From assembly GCA_027569505.1 (NCBI GenBank), contig JAPDFF010000033.1, positions 186,001 to 250,000 of the forward strand: a stretch of DNA of 64,000 bases. Reading direction: 5' to 3'. Source of the DNA: Chloridium humicola (lineage: Eukaryota > Ascomycota > Sordariomycetes > Chaetosphaeriales > Chaetosphaeriaceae). Numbering within the stretch: position 1 is the stretch's first letter; every line of letters starts with the position of its first letter. This document shows positions 24,601 to 35,039 of the stretch, piece by piece. Both the position numbers and the translations under genes were made by a program. The notes beneath the pieces were generated by a model. The model saw only the letters and a list, made by a program, of their open reading frames with translations, was not told where the DNA came from and ran no database searches.

Positions 24601-26256
24601 TGGCAATCGACCGGTTTGGATCCGAATCGACAAACGCGCGGCTGAGGATACGGGACTGGTAGCGGCATTCTTCAAAGGTCCCGCGCATCTGATGGGGCTC
24701 AATCTCGATGTTGCCACGAAACGGCTCCAGCCGCTCCTTCATGGCCTCAGAGAACTGCTTGTGCGTCTCCTCCCACGCTCTTCCATTTGTCTCAGGGGCT
24801 CCAGACAAGCCGTTGGTTTCTGTCCGTCCTGTCTTGCTGGCGATCTCGAGGATGCCAAAGACCTTGTAGCGGTGGGTGCCCATGAAGCCTCGCTCGCCGG
24901 TGTAAGCCTCGACGATACCATCGAGCACCCCGATCAGCCGTGGATCGCCTGACTGTTTGACAAACTCGGGGATGCTGTAGTGGTATTCGATGGCGGCGAT
25001 GAAGGCCCTCCAGTTGGAAGGGAGCCACGCGCGGAGGTGGAGGCCTTCTTTGCCCAGGAATGAGTCGTATTTCTTGCGGCCGAGGAACGCGTCCATGACG
25101 AGGAACGGTGGGAATTGTAGGCCGGATGATGCAGGGCAGCGCTTGCTGAGGGGGGCGGAGAATTTGCCCCATCGCACCCACTGGTGGCCGGGAACGTAAT
25201 TCTCGCCCGAGTTGGGGTTTGTGTTAATGGAGTGAAAGGCGTTGGGCATGCGTTCGAGAATCTCCTTCAGGCGAACCATCTCGCGGAGGAGACCTTCTAC
25301 ATTGCGGTTCATGACATGCTCCTGGCAGGCGGCGATGGCGTCGGGTCCATGCTGAAATGATGCTGAAGATGGTCAGCAAGAACGAACATGCTCATAAGCG
25401 GTTTGCCTCACCTGATGTATCAGCACAACCCTTTTGGAAGGCCATTTCTGTCCTCTCACCAAATACTGGCCATCGCATCTCCATGTTGTCGAATCGCCCA
25501 ATGTAGGGGAATGTGGAGTTGGTGTCTTTGATCTTCATGTTGAAGGATGACTGATCGAAAAACGTAAGGTGAGGAATCGACCGGCCAAGACGCCTCGAGA
25601 CCTGCCAGTACGGCAATGCAATGCACCGCGGGATGCCAACAAGCTCCTCGCCCAGATCGTCTCCCATGTCACAGTTCGGCTGGTACTTGGTGGGATTGAC
25701 CGTCACGCCTTCATGCCCGTCGTTCTTATCCTCGTAGCGGTAGATGGAACAGAGCATGCCTAAGGTTACGACGGCAGCCCACAACGCCTGATCTGGAATG
25801 AGGTCCTCGGTGCCTTGAACGAGAGGGAGGGACACTACGGACTCCCGTACTCGGCCCCTTGCGACACAGCCGGGCATCCGCTCGCAGAGGTCGGACCATA
25901 TCCTCCCTGGCGAGTTGGCAAGCGCTCCAGGCGCTTCGTTGTAATCCGGCGGGCAATGGCCGTGTTCGGCGCTGAGGTATCCATCCTTCCAGCCAGTCCT
26001 GGGCCCGATCTCCTCGGCTCGGATCATAACTTGTCGAGCTGGGGCCCCGAGAGCCACAGCAAGGAGGTCATGCTCGGCGACATTGAGCTGGTCGATGTTC
26101 TTCATGGCTCCAATCTCCTTGGCTGATGGGATGTTGGAGTATAGTACCTCGTTGAGTGACTTGCGTTCCCTGTACGGATCAGCTTTTGATCGGTTGTGAT
26201 GGACGAAGGAAACCGACACACCTCATCCTCAGCCACTCTTCGGCATCAACGCCCAT
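21611..26256 (-). CDS. Fusion: IDO-like heme domain + FAD/NADPH reductase + cytochrome b5 + unknown C-terminal domain
   Basis: Exons 26256-26222, 26169-25412 and 25362-21611 join in frame to 1514 residues. About residues 20-450 resemble the indoleamine 2,3-dioxygenase superfamily: LPYWQVSRRLGR, FPPFLVMDAFLGR and a helix MGTHRYKVFGILEIA whose His (about 428) is the likely proximal heme ligand. About 485-910 is a CPR/sulfite-reductase-type FAD/NADPH module with RTYSIS (about 676), GGSGIAPFRSFW (about 765) and YLYVCGSV; no flavodoxin FMN domain is seen. About 935-1015 is cytochrome b5 with heme ligands in MHPGG (His about 973) and LAHTNNPE (His about 997). The rest is a helical domain without recognised family, then a Gly/Ser-rich tail. 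The design implies a self-contained chain NADPH to FAD to b5 to heme. The reaction is unknown; the start codon is the least certain part. Confidence 0.82.
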
Positions 26257-28250
26257 GGGAATCTGACATTGTTAGCCCGAGGCTAGGTGTTGCAGCTGTA
26301 AGACTCACATCAAAAGCAGCATGTATGTCGCCTGGTTGTGTGTATCCCGAAAAAGAACACCCGCGAGGCCCGATGTGGCTGCTAGACCTGCTGTTGCTGG
26401 TAACAGAAACGGCCGGACACCGGCTACCGGACATGCCGGACATTGGACAAGAGACAATTGACATTACGAAGTGAGGTGCGGCCGGCGCAGCAATAGAAAA
26501 ACCGCTGATATTAAAAGCTGAGTATCAAGAAGGCCGCCAGGGCAACGTCGAAGCAAACACACAAAGACCGGATGCCATCATCGGCGGGCTCTGGACTCCG
26601 CAGAGGGGGATCGAGGTGTCTTTTGAGTTTCTCTTCCTCGCTGCCAAGACAGTCGAGACTTCGAGTCCTCAGGGCGATCTCCTTATGAGCCAAGCCAAAC
26701 AGCAAACCCGGCGGGCGCATCTCGAAACCATCTCAAGTTTGAAGCCGTGCCCGGGCTTGATGCCAAGCCCAGTTGTCTCTGCGTCAGAAGCAGCCATGTC
26801 GCTCAACGAGACTCAGGGACAAGCCGAACGTCAGGGTTTGAGACCTCGAGAGACGTCGCATCCCTTTTTTGGTCCTGGCGACGTCAATTTGCCGGACAGC
26901 TCCCTCAAATCGGAGAATTGACCGAGAAACACGTCTCAAGGAGACAAGGGCAAGGTACGAAGCGCGGACTAGTAGCGTGGTTCGTATCGTTCCTTGCTGA
27001 AACCGGGCCATCGTTCCATCTGCCGGGGTTGCCATGCGAGCATCTGCGACGAAGAAGGCAACTTTCCTCCATAGGGTCTTGGAGGACTCATGCTTAATGT
27101 CAAACTTGGCAAACGCTTGGAAAATTAGTGAAGTCAGTGACAATTGTGAATCTTGGTCCTGGATCTTTTGAAAGTAGAAAGATGGGAGGTTGAGGAAAAG
27201 ATGGGCCTGGTGGATTTATCCCAGGCAGACGGGCAGCTTGCTGACCCACCTCATTTGTCAACCAATCAGACCCCTGCGTTGTCTGCTTGGGCTTTTTTCG
27301 AGCTCCACTTTGATGCAGGAACACCGCCAAGAAGCGGGACAAGACTTGCAAACTGCGAGCTGCCTGCACGGCTGGGCTCCCACGAGACGCACATCCATGT
27401 GCGCTTATGTAATCCCAAAATGCATCTAACAGAGGAAGCGTAGAAGGCGATTCGGCTTGCGTGAACAACTAGCTCTCCGAGTTACGGTCTAACCAAGCAA
27501 AGCAGCAGACTTGTAGGCCTCTTGAGCTTGACAAGGCTCTATATAGGGCCGTACAAGGCTGGGTCTCGCATGAAGCGCGCTACGGAAGGTCGAGGAGCAA
27601 AGGCAGTTATAGTGGTGTAACAGGATACTGTTGGATGTAATGTGGCTTTAATGCATACTGGCTCACGCAGGGAACGGAAAATTGATTGGGCTCAAATTGG
27701 TGATATTCTCTGTCCTTTTTTCTTGTGTGGACTTCCTTGGTTGAAGGCTTGCGTGTGTCTTCAGGGTGCTCGTCTCCGCACCTAATTTAGGTGCGCAGGG
27801 TAGCTTGCACCTGACGCAGGCGGCCTGAGGCATCGGGCTTACTCATCATTTCCAACAGATACTCTGGACAAGTCAAGAGAGGTAGCATCGACACTAGTAT
27901 CGCAGATGTATCGAAGATGTGTGCATCAACAAGAGTCTCCCATTTGCATCGGCTTCATACAAGAGACTGATCCTCGAAGGGAAGAAACTCCCCCTCTCGT
28001 GGATCAGTGGCCCTGCACCATTGATATGCTCATGCAGGGACCTCGCCCATGACTCGTGCCTCCATCTCGCAGCTCTCCGCCACTTCTCTCTACGTACCGT
28101 AGGGCTATAACAATTTATCCTCCCCCTCAAAAGACCTGTCCTCAGGTCTGGTGCTGCTCGCATGTATTGCTTGTCAAATCAGGGGGTGTCATGGTAGTCT
28201 CGTGGTCGTTGCCGTGATAGCCCCTTTTATGTTGATCGCGACACCTCAGC
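26257..28250. other. Gene-poor intergenic region
   Basis: About 2 kb upstream of the fusion gene without convincing coding sequence; ORFs of up to 122 codons on both strands have no domain. A TATATAGG element lies at 27539-27548 but no gene follows it that I can support. Confidence 0.5.
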
Positions 28251-28418
28251 ATGATGGACAACCTCGAGGAGTGGGGCAAGATGTGGACGTTCTCGTTGAC
28301 TATCAGACCCGAGATCCTCAACTCGCCCACGAACCTGGCCATTGTCAACCGCATGCGAGACGCCTACCTCAACCTCGACGCCATCGATACAACGGGCTTC
28401 TTCCCCGCGCTTCCGTAA
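28251..28418 (+). other. Possible 55-residue ORF, unknown
   Basis: An ORF with protein-like composition (start MMDNLEEWGKMW, end TTGFFPALP). No family is recognised, and it may be the exon or remnant of a larger gene. It sits beside a decayed transposon in a gene-poor stretch, so a remnant is the better guess. Confidence 0.2.
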
Positions 28419-28982
28419 TCGAACGCCAAGGAAGGTTAGATAGTTACCGTAGGTAGGTAGGTAGCCTTGGGGTGAGGCACTTCGACGGAAGCTGAACTCG
28501 GATCGCTCGAAGGATACGATTGAGACGCGGAGGCGCAGGAGAATCCACTTCTTCTAGAAACCACCAGTCTCCTGCTATACTTAGGAGCCGATAGCCAATA
28601 GCTCTCAACCAGCAATATACCACCAGTCTCCAGACCCTCGGGGGACGTCTTCGCAAGAGAACACGTACTCGTCGTCCGCCGCCCTAGCAAGCCGCTCAAA
28701 CCAAGCATCCGGCATATCGTAGGGCGCGAGCTTCAACAAGCCCCTATCGCAGGAGATCATCCATTCGCCGTCGTGGTAAATGCCGTCCCCGACGCCGTCA
28801 AACCGTGCCACAGCTTGTGAATCTACAAGCCAAAGGGCTTTGGCACGCTAATACCTCCGCTTTGTCTTGACCTCGTCCAAGCCCTTACATTTGAATATTT
28901 GCCTTGTGCAACGCCACCTCATGCCTCTTTTTTCTCGTGTGACGGGCTGGGCCCGCGTTGGCCTCGGCAACCCTCGGCTTGC
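28419..28982. other. Degenerate stretch with short GTAG repeat
   Basis: A four-base GTAG microsatellite lies near 28449-28464. A 68-codon minus-strand ORF (28605-28811) has protein-like composition but no recognised family. The 3' end of the transposase fragment lies just beyond. Confidence 0.4.
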
Positions 28983-29911
28983 TCATGTGCCGACATCGAG
29001 TGGCTGGAGGAGGTGGGGGGAATGCGGAGGCATAAAGAGCGTGATGATGTTGTTCTGCTGGTAGTAGCGCTCGAATTCGGTCGAGTGGTGGCTTTTGTGG
29101 CCGTCGAGGATCAATAACCGATATTTGCCCTTTGTCCGGGATGCTGTATGGAGGTCGAAGTGCTTGATCCAATCTAAACCTACCGTATTGGTAGTCCAGC
29201 CATTCTCGGTAGTTGCGATGCGCCAGTCAGCCGGGAGGTTGCACTCTTGGTTTAGTTGGCGAGGTGGTACTGCGCGGCCAAGATGATAAATGGGGGGATG
29301 GCCCAGCCGATTACTGTTACCCACTCGCGGTTGCCAGGCTGGGCCAGTTTTGCCTTGCCATAGCCGTCCGAGGTCGTGACTACTATACCCGCGAAGATAA
29401 TGCCCATTATAAACCCATTCTCGTCGAAGTTGTAGATATCGTTATCCACAATACCGTACTTGGCCTTGACGTTCTGTACAAGGGCAAACCACTTGCCAAT
29501 AACCTTTGGATCTTTGCACTTAGCCCTCTGGTAGTCATATTGATGTGTCCAACGTATATCGAGTTCTGGCTGGCGTTTGACGAAGTTGTGTGCCCAACGT
29601 TTGCCGACAGGAGACGCGTCGCGTTCGCGGAGCAGTAGGTTGGCCATATCTTCCATACCATATAATCTAGGCGGAAATGCACGTGAAACTAGCTCGATGA
29701 TATATCGAACAATAGCCTCCTCTTCCGATTGCGCAAGCTTTCTTGAATTGGGTGTAGTATCGCGTCGTGCAGGTATACCGGCAAGTCGACGACGGATCGT
29801 TCGGCTTGCAATGTTGTAAAGCTTGGCTGCAGCTGCGATGCTTAGTTTCGGGTTGTTCGGAATTGCTTCAACGGCCAGGACAACCCTAGCTTCTTTTAAA
29901 GTAGGAGGCAA
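28983..29911 (-). mobile_element. Decayed pogo/Fot1-type DDE transposase
   Basis: Remnant of a Tc1-mariner superfamily (pogo/Fot1) DNA transposon. The first part (29911-29252) has a helix-turn-helix start (SIAAAAKLYNIASRTIRRRL), a CENP-B-like second half and the first catalytic Asp in YNFDENGFIMG. A one-base frameshift near 29250-29265 moves the continuation to another frame, which carries the second Asp in LLILDGHKSHHS and then PPHSPHLLQPLDVG. The frame stops right after that, so the C-terminus is missing. Terminal inverted repeats could not be placed by eye. The element cannot encode an active transposase. Confidence 0.85.
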
Positions 29912-31290
29912 ATTGGGTTGTTGAGAAAATCGGTGGTGAGCGTAGAGGTGTCGCGTCGCGTGGAAAAGTGTTCCGCTCGCTTATCAAACACGTTAAACAG
30001 TTGACTGAGTTTGCAATACCTATGGCACTGACACGGGATAGTCATAAATAATACCATGGGCAGCCTGGAGGAGATTCACACATCACACGCCGTCCGCGTC
30101 TGAACCGGAACATCTCAGGCTGGTTATAAGGGGAAGATGGCGCAATTGGCATTGTCCAGTTCTAAATCCAGCACAGGAAGGATTTTGGCACCAACCCTCT
30201 CCTGCCAAAACTGTAAAAGGAAAGGCAAAGAAAAATTCTCGGACAATGCGACCAAGTTTCGACTCCACAACGCGAGATCTCGCATCGGCATTTCGCACAG
30301 CGGACTGGGTTTCGTCTCACGGATGGAGTTGCCAAATTCCTCAAAGATTTTCGTTTCTTGGGAGCCGCTGGCAAGGGTATCGGGATTGTGGGGTCCAGCC
30401 AGGCTCTGCCGGGAAACCGGACACCAATTTAGCCTCGTTTTTCTCTCTCCCGTTTTTCTGGGGACGGGTGGCACAAACCGGGGCTAGCTGCGTCGCCCAA
30501 CAAGTTCAGGGCCGATGGATGTGTTGCGGGGTCCATTCGGAGTACGAACAATGAGCTGACACACCGGCGCTACGTTTCAGGCATCTGTTTGCCAATATCC
30601 CTCAACCCAACACGAACCAAAGTGACCAGACTGCGACCCCGAGGTGCGTGGGTTGGTTTTCATCTCCCCAGGCTCGACTGTGGGCTGGCCGATGCCACAG
30701 AGGAACACCAAGGGCTCTCGTGTTCCTGCAGCGGGCCACGGCACAGTGACGACGGCTGGCGCCAACAACGGCAAGCAGCCACACCAAAATAGCGCGAAAT
30801 TGCTTATCCGATTCGGATCACCCAGGGGCTCGTCTCGGCCAAAATTTCGATGCGCTGCTGGCTAGCGACGCTTCGGGCTAGCACATGCAGCCCTGGCAGC
30901 CCTTGCGACCGTATTTCGAGCTCCCGGCGAATGGGAGCGGCTTGCCGCCCTGGAATGTGCCTGTGCCCCTGGCCGCCACCACATCGCAGAATCCGAACCT
31001 GGGAGCGCCCGCTGCGGGGGCCATGTGCCGTGCCGTTGGTTGTTGCTCGGAGATGCCTGGGAATGCGCATGGATATGGACAAAGGGTGCATTCCCCAGAG
31101 CCGAGTCACCACGAGACCGGCCACCCAGATCCTGCGACCACACCGCGGCGCCTCATAAGATCCCGTCGATCCCTCCGTCTCTTGCCTGAAGGGGAGCGCC
31201 ACCTTCAACCCTTCGAGCCTCGATCGATCCACGATGCGAGTGTCTCCCGCGTCACAGTCACTCATTTGAACTATCGGCATCACCAGCAAG
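29912..31290. other. Intergenic region
   Basis: Upstream flank of the transposon remnant and promoter region of the GH55 gene. ORFs of up to 272 codons antisense here (30804-31622) have no domain and overlap the start of GH55; I take them as chance. Confidence 0.5.
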
Positions 31291-33864
31291 ATGCACCATT
31301 TCACGCTCAAGTCGCTCCTTGCCCTCTCGGCCTTGGTCTCGGGCATCGCTGCCGACGCTTCTCTCAGCACCACCAATGCCGTGACCAGCGCCACTGACGA
31401 TGTTGTCACCGTCGTGGTGAAGAAGACCGTCACCACCTGCCCGACCCCAGTCTCGCCTCTGCCGTGCACATCCGTGTCTACCGGCGGCTCCGGCCACCCG
31501 TCTGGCAGCCAGAGCGCGTCCGGCACCAAGACCGCATCGAACAGCGGGAAGTCCAGCTCATTCACCACTTTCACCACCCTGGCCACGAGCGCCACCTCCA
31601 GCGTCGCTCCCCCTGCGTGCACCGACTACCTGTACGAGAAGATCAAGCACCAGGGCGTGGCCCCCTTCGGAGGCGCGGACTACAAGGTCTTCCGCAATGT
31701 CAAGGACTTCGGCGCCAAGGGCGACGGCGTCACCGACGACACCGACGCCATCAACAAGGCCATCAGCGATGGCAAGCGCTGCGGCCCGGGGTGCACCGGC
31801 AGCACCAAGACTCCCGGTCTGATCTACTTCCCGCCCGGCACCTACATGATCTCCTCGCCTATCATCGACTTCTACTACACCCAGCTGATCGGCAACCCGG
31901 GTTGCCCGCCCGTGCTCAAGGCCACCGCCAACTTCGAGGGCCGCTGGCTGCTCGACACCAACCCGTACCAGTCGAGCGGCAGTCTGGCCTGGGGCGCCAC
32001 CAACGTGTTCTGGCGCCAGGTTCACAACTTGGTCATCGACCTCACGGGCGCCAACTCCAGCGCCTTGATTGCCGGCATCCATTGGCCCAGCTCGCAGTCG
32101 ACGTCGCTGCATAACATCGAGTTCAAGCTGTCCGAGGCCTCGGGCACTCAGCACCAGGGTCTGTTCATCGAGGAGGGCTCCGGCGGGTACATTGGCGACC
32201 TGACCTTTCATGGCGGTGCTCAGGCCATGACCATCGGGAACCAGCAATTTACCATGCGCAACATCAAGATCAGCAAGGCCAAGACCGCCATCCAGCAGCT
32301 GTGGTCCTGGGGCTGGACGTACCAGGGCGTCAGCATCGACAGCTGCGAGGTCGGCTTTGACTTCACAGCTGCCAGCGAGGGAAATCTCGGCGTTGGGTCC
32401 ATCACTATCCTCGACAGCGAGATCAAGAACACGCCCATCGGCATCGCCTACGGCAGCGAGGGTGCCACCAAGCCCCCGGTGGCTAACAACTTCGTCTTTG
32501 AGAACGTCCGTCTCGACAATGTCCCGGCGGCTATCAAGAGCCCCGCTGGCACGGTTCTCGCTGGCTCTACCGGCGTCTCCGTGATCGCAGCCTGGGGCCG
32601 TGGCCACAAGTACACCCCCTCCTCCTCCGGCCCGACCAAGTTCGAGGGCACCATCCCAGCCAACACGCGCCCGGCTTCCCTCCTCTCCGGCTCAGCCTAC
32701 TACACCCGCTCCAGGCCCCAGTACGAGGACCTCCCCGCCTCCGAATTCCTCAGCGCGCGCGACGCCGGCGCCAAGGGCGACGGCACCACGGACGACACCG
32801 CCGCGCTCAACAAACTCTTCGCTTCCGCCGCCGCCTCCAACAAAGTCGTCTTCCTCGACGCCGGCATGTACGTCGTAACCTCCACCCTCCTCATCCCCGC
32901 CGGTTCTCGCATCTTCGGCGAAGCCTTCCCCGTCCTCCTCTCCTCAGGCGCCTTCTTCGCCTCCGCCTCCGCCCCCAAACCCCTGGTCCAAGTCGGCACG
33001 CCAGGCTCCCAAGGCCGCATCGAGTGGTCCAACACGATCCTCTCCACGCGCGGCGCCCAGCCGGGCGCCATCCTGCTCGAGTACAACCTCGCCTCGTCCG
33101 CCTCCTCCCCCTCCGGGTTGTGGGACGTGCACACCCGCATTGGCGGCTTTGCTGGGTCGGATCTGCAGCTGGCGGAGTGCGCGAAGACGCCCGACACGAC
33201 CGTCACAGAGCAGAACCTCCAGAAGGAGTGCATCGCCGCGTTCATGTCCGTGCATATCACCCCGTCGGCGGCGGGCGTGTACATGGAGAACTGCTGGGTG
33301 TGGGTGGCTGATCATGATATTGAGGAGGGTGCGAACAACGAGCAGATTACCATTTATGCTGGGCGCGGTATGTTGGTGGAGAAGTCGCAGGGTCCGCTGT
33401 GGCTGGTGGCCAGCAGCGTTGAGCATCACCAGCTGTATGAGTACCAGTTTGTTGGGGCCGCGAATGTCTACATGGGCCAGATCCAGACTGAGACGGCGTA
33501 TTACCAGCCGAATCCGGATGCGAGTCTGCCGTTTGAGAGTTTGGAGAAGTATGCCGATCCGGTGTTTGCCGAGGGGGAGAGTGGGTGGGGGTTGAGGGTG
33601 GTGGATAGCAAGGGGTTGGTGGTGTATGGCGCGGGGTTGTACTCGTTCTTTGATAACTATGATGTGAACTGCAGCCAGATTGGGAAGGGCGCGACGTGCC
33701 AGAAGAGGATTTTCAGTGTGGAGGGGAAGAGTCAGGTCAGGGTGTATAACCTGAATACGGTGGGCACGAATAAGATGGTGACGGTCGATGGGAAGGATGT
33801 GGTGAATTATGAGGACAATATTGATGGGTTTGTGCATAGTGTTGCGCTCTTTGAGACGGAGTAG
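31291..33864 (+). CDS. Secreted exo-beta-1,3-glucanase, GH55
   Basis: Secreted glucan 1,3-beta-glucosidase that would release glucose or gentiobiose from beta-1,3-glucan (laminarin, callose, fungal walls). Intronless, 857 residues. Residues 1-21 are a signal peptide ending in GIAA; 22-105 is a Ser/Thr-rich, probably O-glycosylated linker. The catalytic part is the twin right-handed beta-helix typical of GH55: each half opens with a pectate-lyase-3-like motif, DFGAKGDGVTDDTDAIN (about residue 137) and DAGAKGDGTTDDTAALN (about residue 490). The conserved YMENCWVWVADHD segment (about residue 665) contains the likely acid residue. The two repeated halves and the length make the family call secure. 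The coding strand turns G-rich in the last 350 bp. Confidence 0.94.
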   Translation: MHHFTLKSLLALSALVSGIAADASLSTTNAVTSATDDVVTVVVKKTVTTCPTPVSPLPCTSVSTGGSGHPSGSQSASGTKTASNSGKSSSFTTFTTLATSATSSVAPPACTDYLYEKIKHQGVAPFGGADYKVFRNVKDFGAKGDGVTDDTDAINKAISDGKRCGPGCTGSTKTPGLIYFPPGTYMISSPIIDFYYTQLIGNPGCPPVLKATANFEGRWLLDTNPYQSSGSLAWGATNVFWRQVHNLVIDLTGANSSALIAGIHWPSSQSTSLHNIEFKLSEASGTQHQGLFIEEGSGGYIGDLTFHGGAQAMTIGNQQFTMRNIKISKAKTAIQQLWSWGWTYQGVSIDSCEVGFDFTAASEGNLGVGSITILDSEIKNTPIGIAYGSEGATKPPVANNFVFENVRLDNVPAAIKSPAGTVLAGSTGVSVIAAWGRGHKYTPSSSGPTKFEGTIPANTRPASLLSGSAYYTRSRPQYEDLPASEFLSARDAGAKGDGTTDDTAALNKLFASAAASNKVVFLDAGMYVVTSTLLIPAGSRIFGEAFPVLLSSGAFFASASAPKPLVQVGTPGSQGRIEWSNTILSTRGAQPGAILLEYNLASSASSPSGLWDVHTRIGGFAGSDLQLAECAKTPDTTVTEQNLQKECIAAFMSVHITPSAAGVYMENCWVWVADHDIEEGANNEQITIYAGRGMLVEKSQGPLWLVASSVEHHQLYEYQFVGAANVYMGQIQTETAYYQPNPDASLPFESLEKYADPVFAEGESGWGLRVVDSKGLVVYGAGLYSFFDNYDVNCSQIGKGATCQKRIFSVEGKSQVRVYNLNTVGTNKMVTVDGKDVVNYEDNIDGFVHSVALFETE

Positions 33865-34222
33865 GGGGTTAAAAAAGGGAGGGGAAGGGGTTTCGTTTGT
33901 TGAAGGCGGTTGGGTATGTTTCTGTTGATGGCACAAGGTGTTTGATGAGGTGAGAGATGAACTTCTTGGATACCATGGTGTGCCAGTTGGTTTAATTAGC
34001 GCTTCGAGTTGTTTGTGTGTAGTTACTATAGCTTCAAATCTGGCCTGCTTGGGCATTCATTTCTTGCACTTAACCTCAGTGCCTGGCCCCGGTAGGGATA
34101 GTATGAGTGTCTGGACCACATCCAGTCCTTCTCAAACACATCGCGAAGCGCCAAACGGACTTATCATACACTCCCCAGGGAAGAGCCGTTGTATACATCC
34201 AACCAAGCCAGCCCAGTCCCGC
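33865..34222. other. Convergent intergenic region
   Basis: 3' flanks of GH55 and of the small minus-strand gene; nothing else recognised. Confidence 0.55.
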
Positions 34223-34462
34223 TCAATCCTCCTTAGTCAGACTCTTCAACCTCTCGAACAACGTGTGGTTCATCGCAATCAGCCTCGAGCTGACATGGGC
34301 TTGCCACTGCAACAAGTTCCGGTTCGTCACAATCAGCTCCTCCAACGACATGGCGCGGTACATGTCCTCCCAGACCTGCACCGCCGTCCTCCCAGAGCCA
34401 TCCGATGAACCTTCGAGCTCGGAGCCTGACACCGAGGGCGAGCTTTCCACCGGGGGCGGCAT
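34223..34462 (-). CDS. Small hypothetical protein
   Basis: 79 residues from the ATG at 34462. The N-terminal 25 residues are Ser/Pro/Gly-rich. The rest is a likely helical region (VWEDMYRAMSLEELIV, NRNLLQWQAHVSSRLIAMN) with heptad-like leucines. The frame continues open upstream to a GTG, so an upstream exon may exist. No family is recognised. I keep it because the composition looks protein-like and a telobox-like promoter motif lies about 390 bp upstream. Confidence 0.45.
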   Translation of the reverse strand: MPPPVESSPSVSGSELEGSSDGSGRTAVQVWEDMYRAMSLEELIVTNRNLLQWQAHVSSRLIAMNHTLFERLKSLTKED

Positions 34463-35039
34463 TTTTCCCGGGGGTAAAAGTTCTCCGTTCCGAGGCTTCC
34501 CGTCCCAAATCCCCACAGAAGTTTGACACCGACTGACTTAAGGCCTGAAATGGATTTCGATGCCGAAGTTGAAGTCGATGAGCCGAAAATGACGGCTAGC
34601 TGCTGATGAGATTCTGAAATCGGAAAGGATGAGAAAATTCTGCTAAAGAACGCGTTTGGTATTAAATGGTCTGATGGTGCTCACTGGAAAGCTTCAGTTT
34701 CTGCAGATCTTTGTGGCTGGTGAGGGAGGGTGTCGTGTTGTTGGAGGTTGTGAAGCAGCCAAAAGTTGAAGTCGGAGACGCGAGCGTCGGATTGGAGGTC
34801 GTTGCGCGTTGTGGGTCGTCTGATGGCCCCACATCTGGCATTGCAACAGGGTTAGGGTTCCCCTGAATCTCGATTCAAGGGTTCATGACCGTGTCCATGA
34901 TTCATCTTCCCCTTCAAAACTACCTGGTATCAACGGCATAAAACTCTGTGTTCCTGAATAATGTTCCCAAGCAGAAGCATAGTATGATTGACAAGTAAAT
35001 GGTGTCCAAATCTCTCTAACCATGTTATGTATGCCCTGC
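34463..35039. other. Intergenic region
   Basis: Upstream region of the small gene and 3' flank of the HET gene. It contains the telobox-like motif at 34849-34859; otherwise nothing recognised. Confidence 0.55.
34849..34859 (+). promoter_or_regulatory. Telobox-like motif GGGTTAGGGTT
   Basis: Exact 11-mer in the intergenic region upstream of the small minus-strand gene. Confidence 0.45.

Noticed and set aside
32944..34056. 370-codon minus-strand ORF opposite GH55
   Set aside because: Antisense shadow of a GC-rich gene; its sequence is Pro/His/Arg-rich with no domain, while the plus strand encodes a complete GH55.
34463..34516. N-terminal extension of the small gene from a GTG
   Set aside because: GTG starts are not used for nuclear genes as a rule; I use the ATG at 34462.
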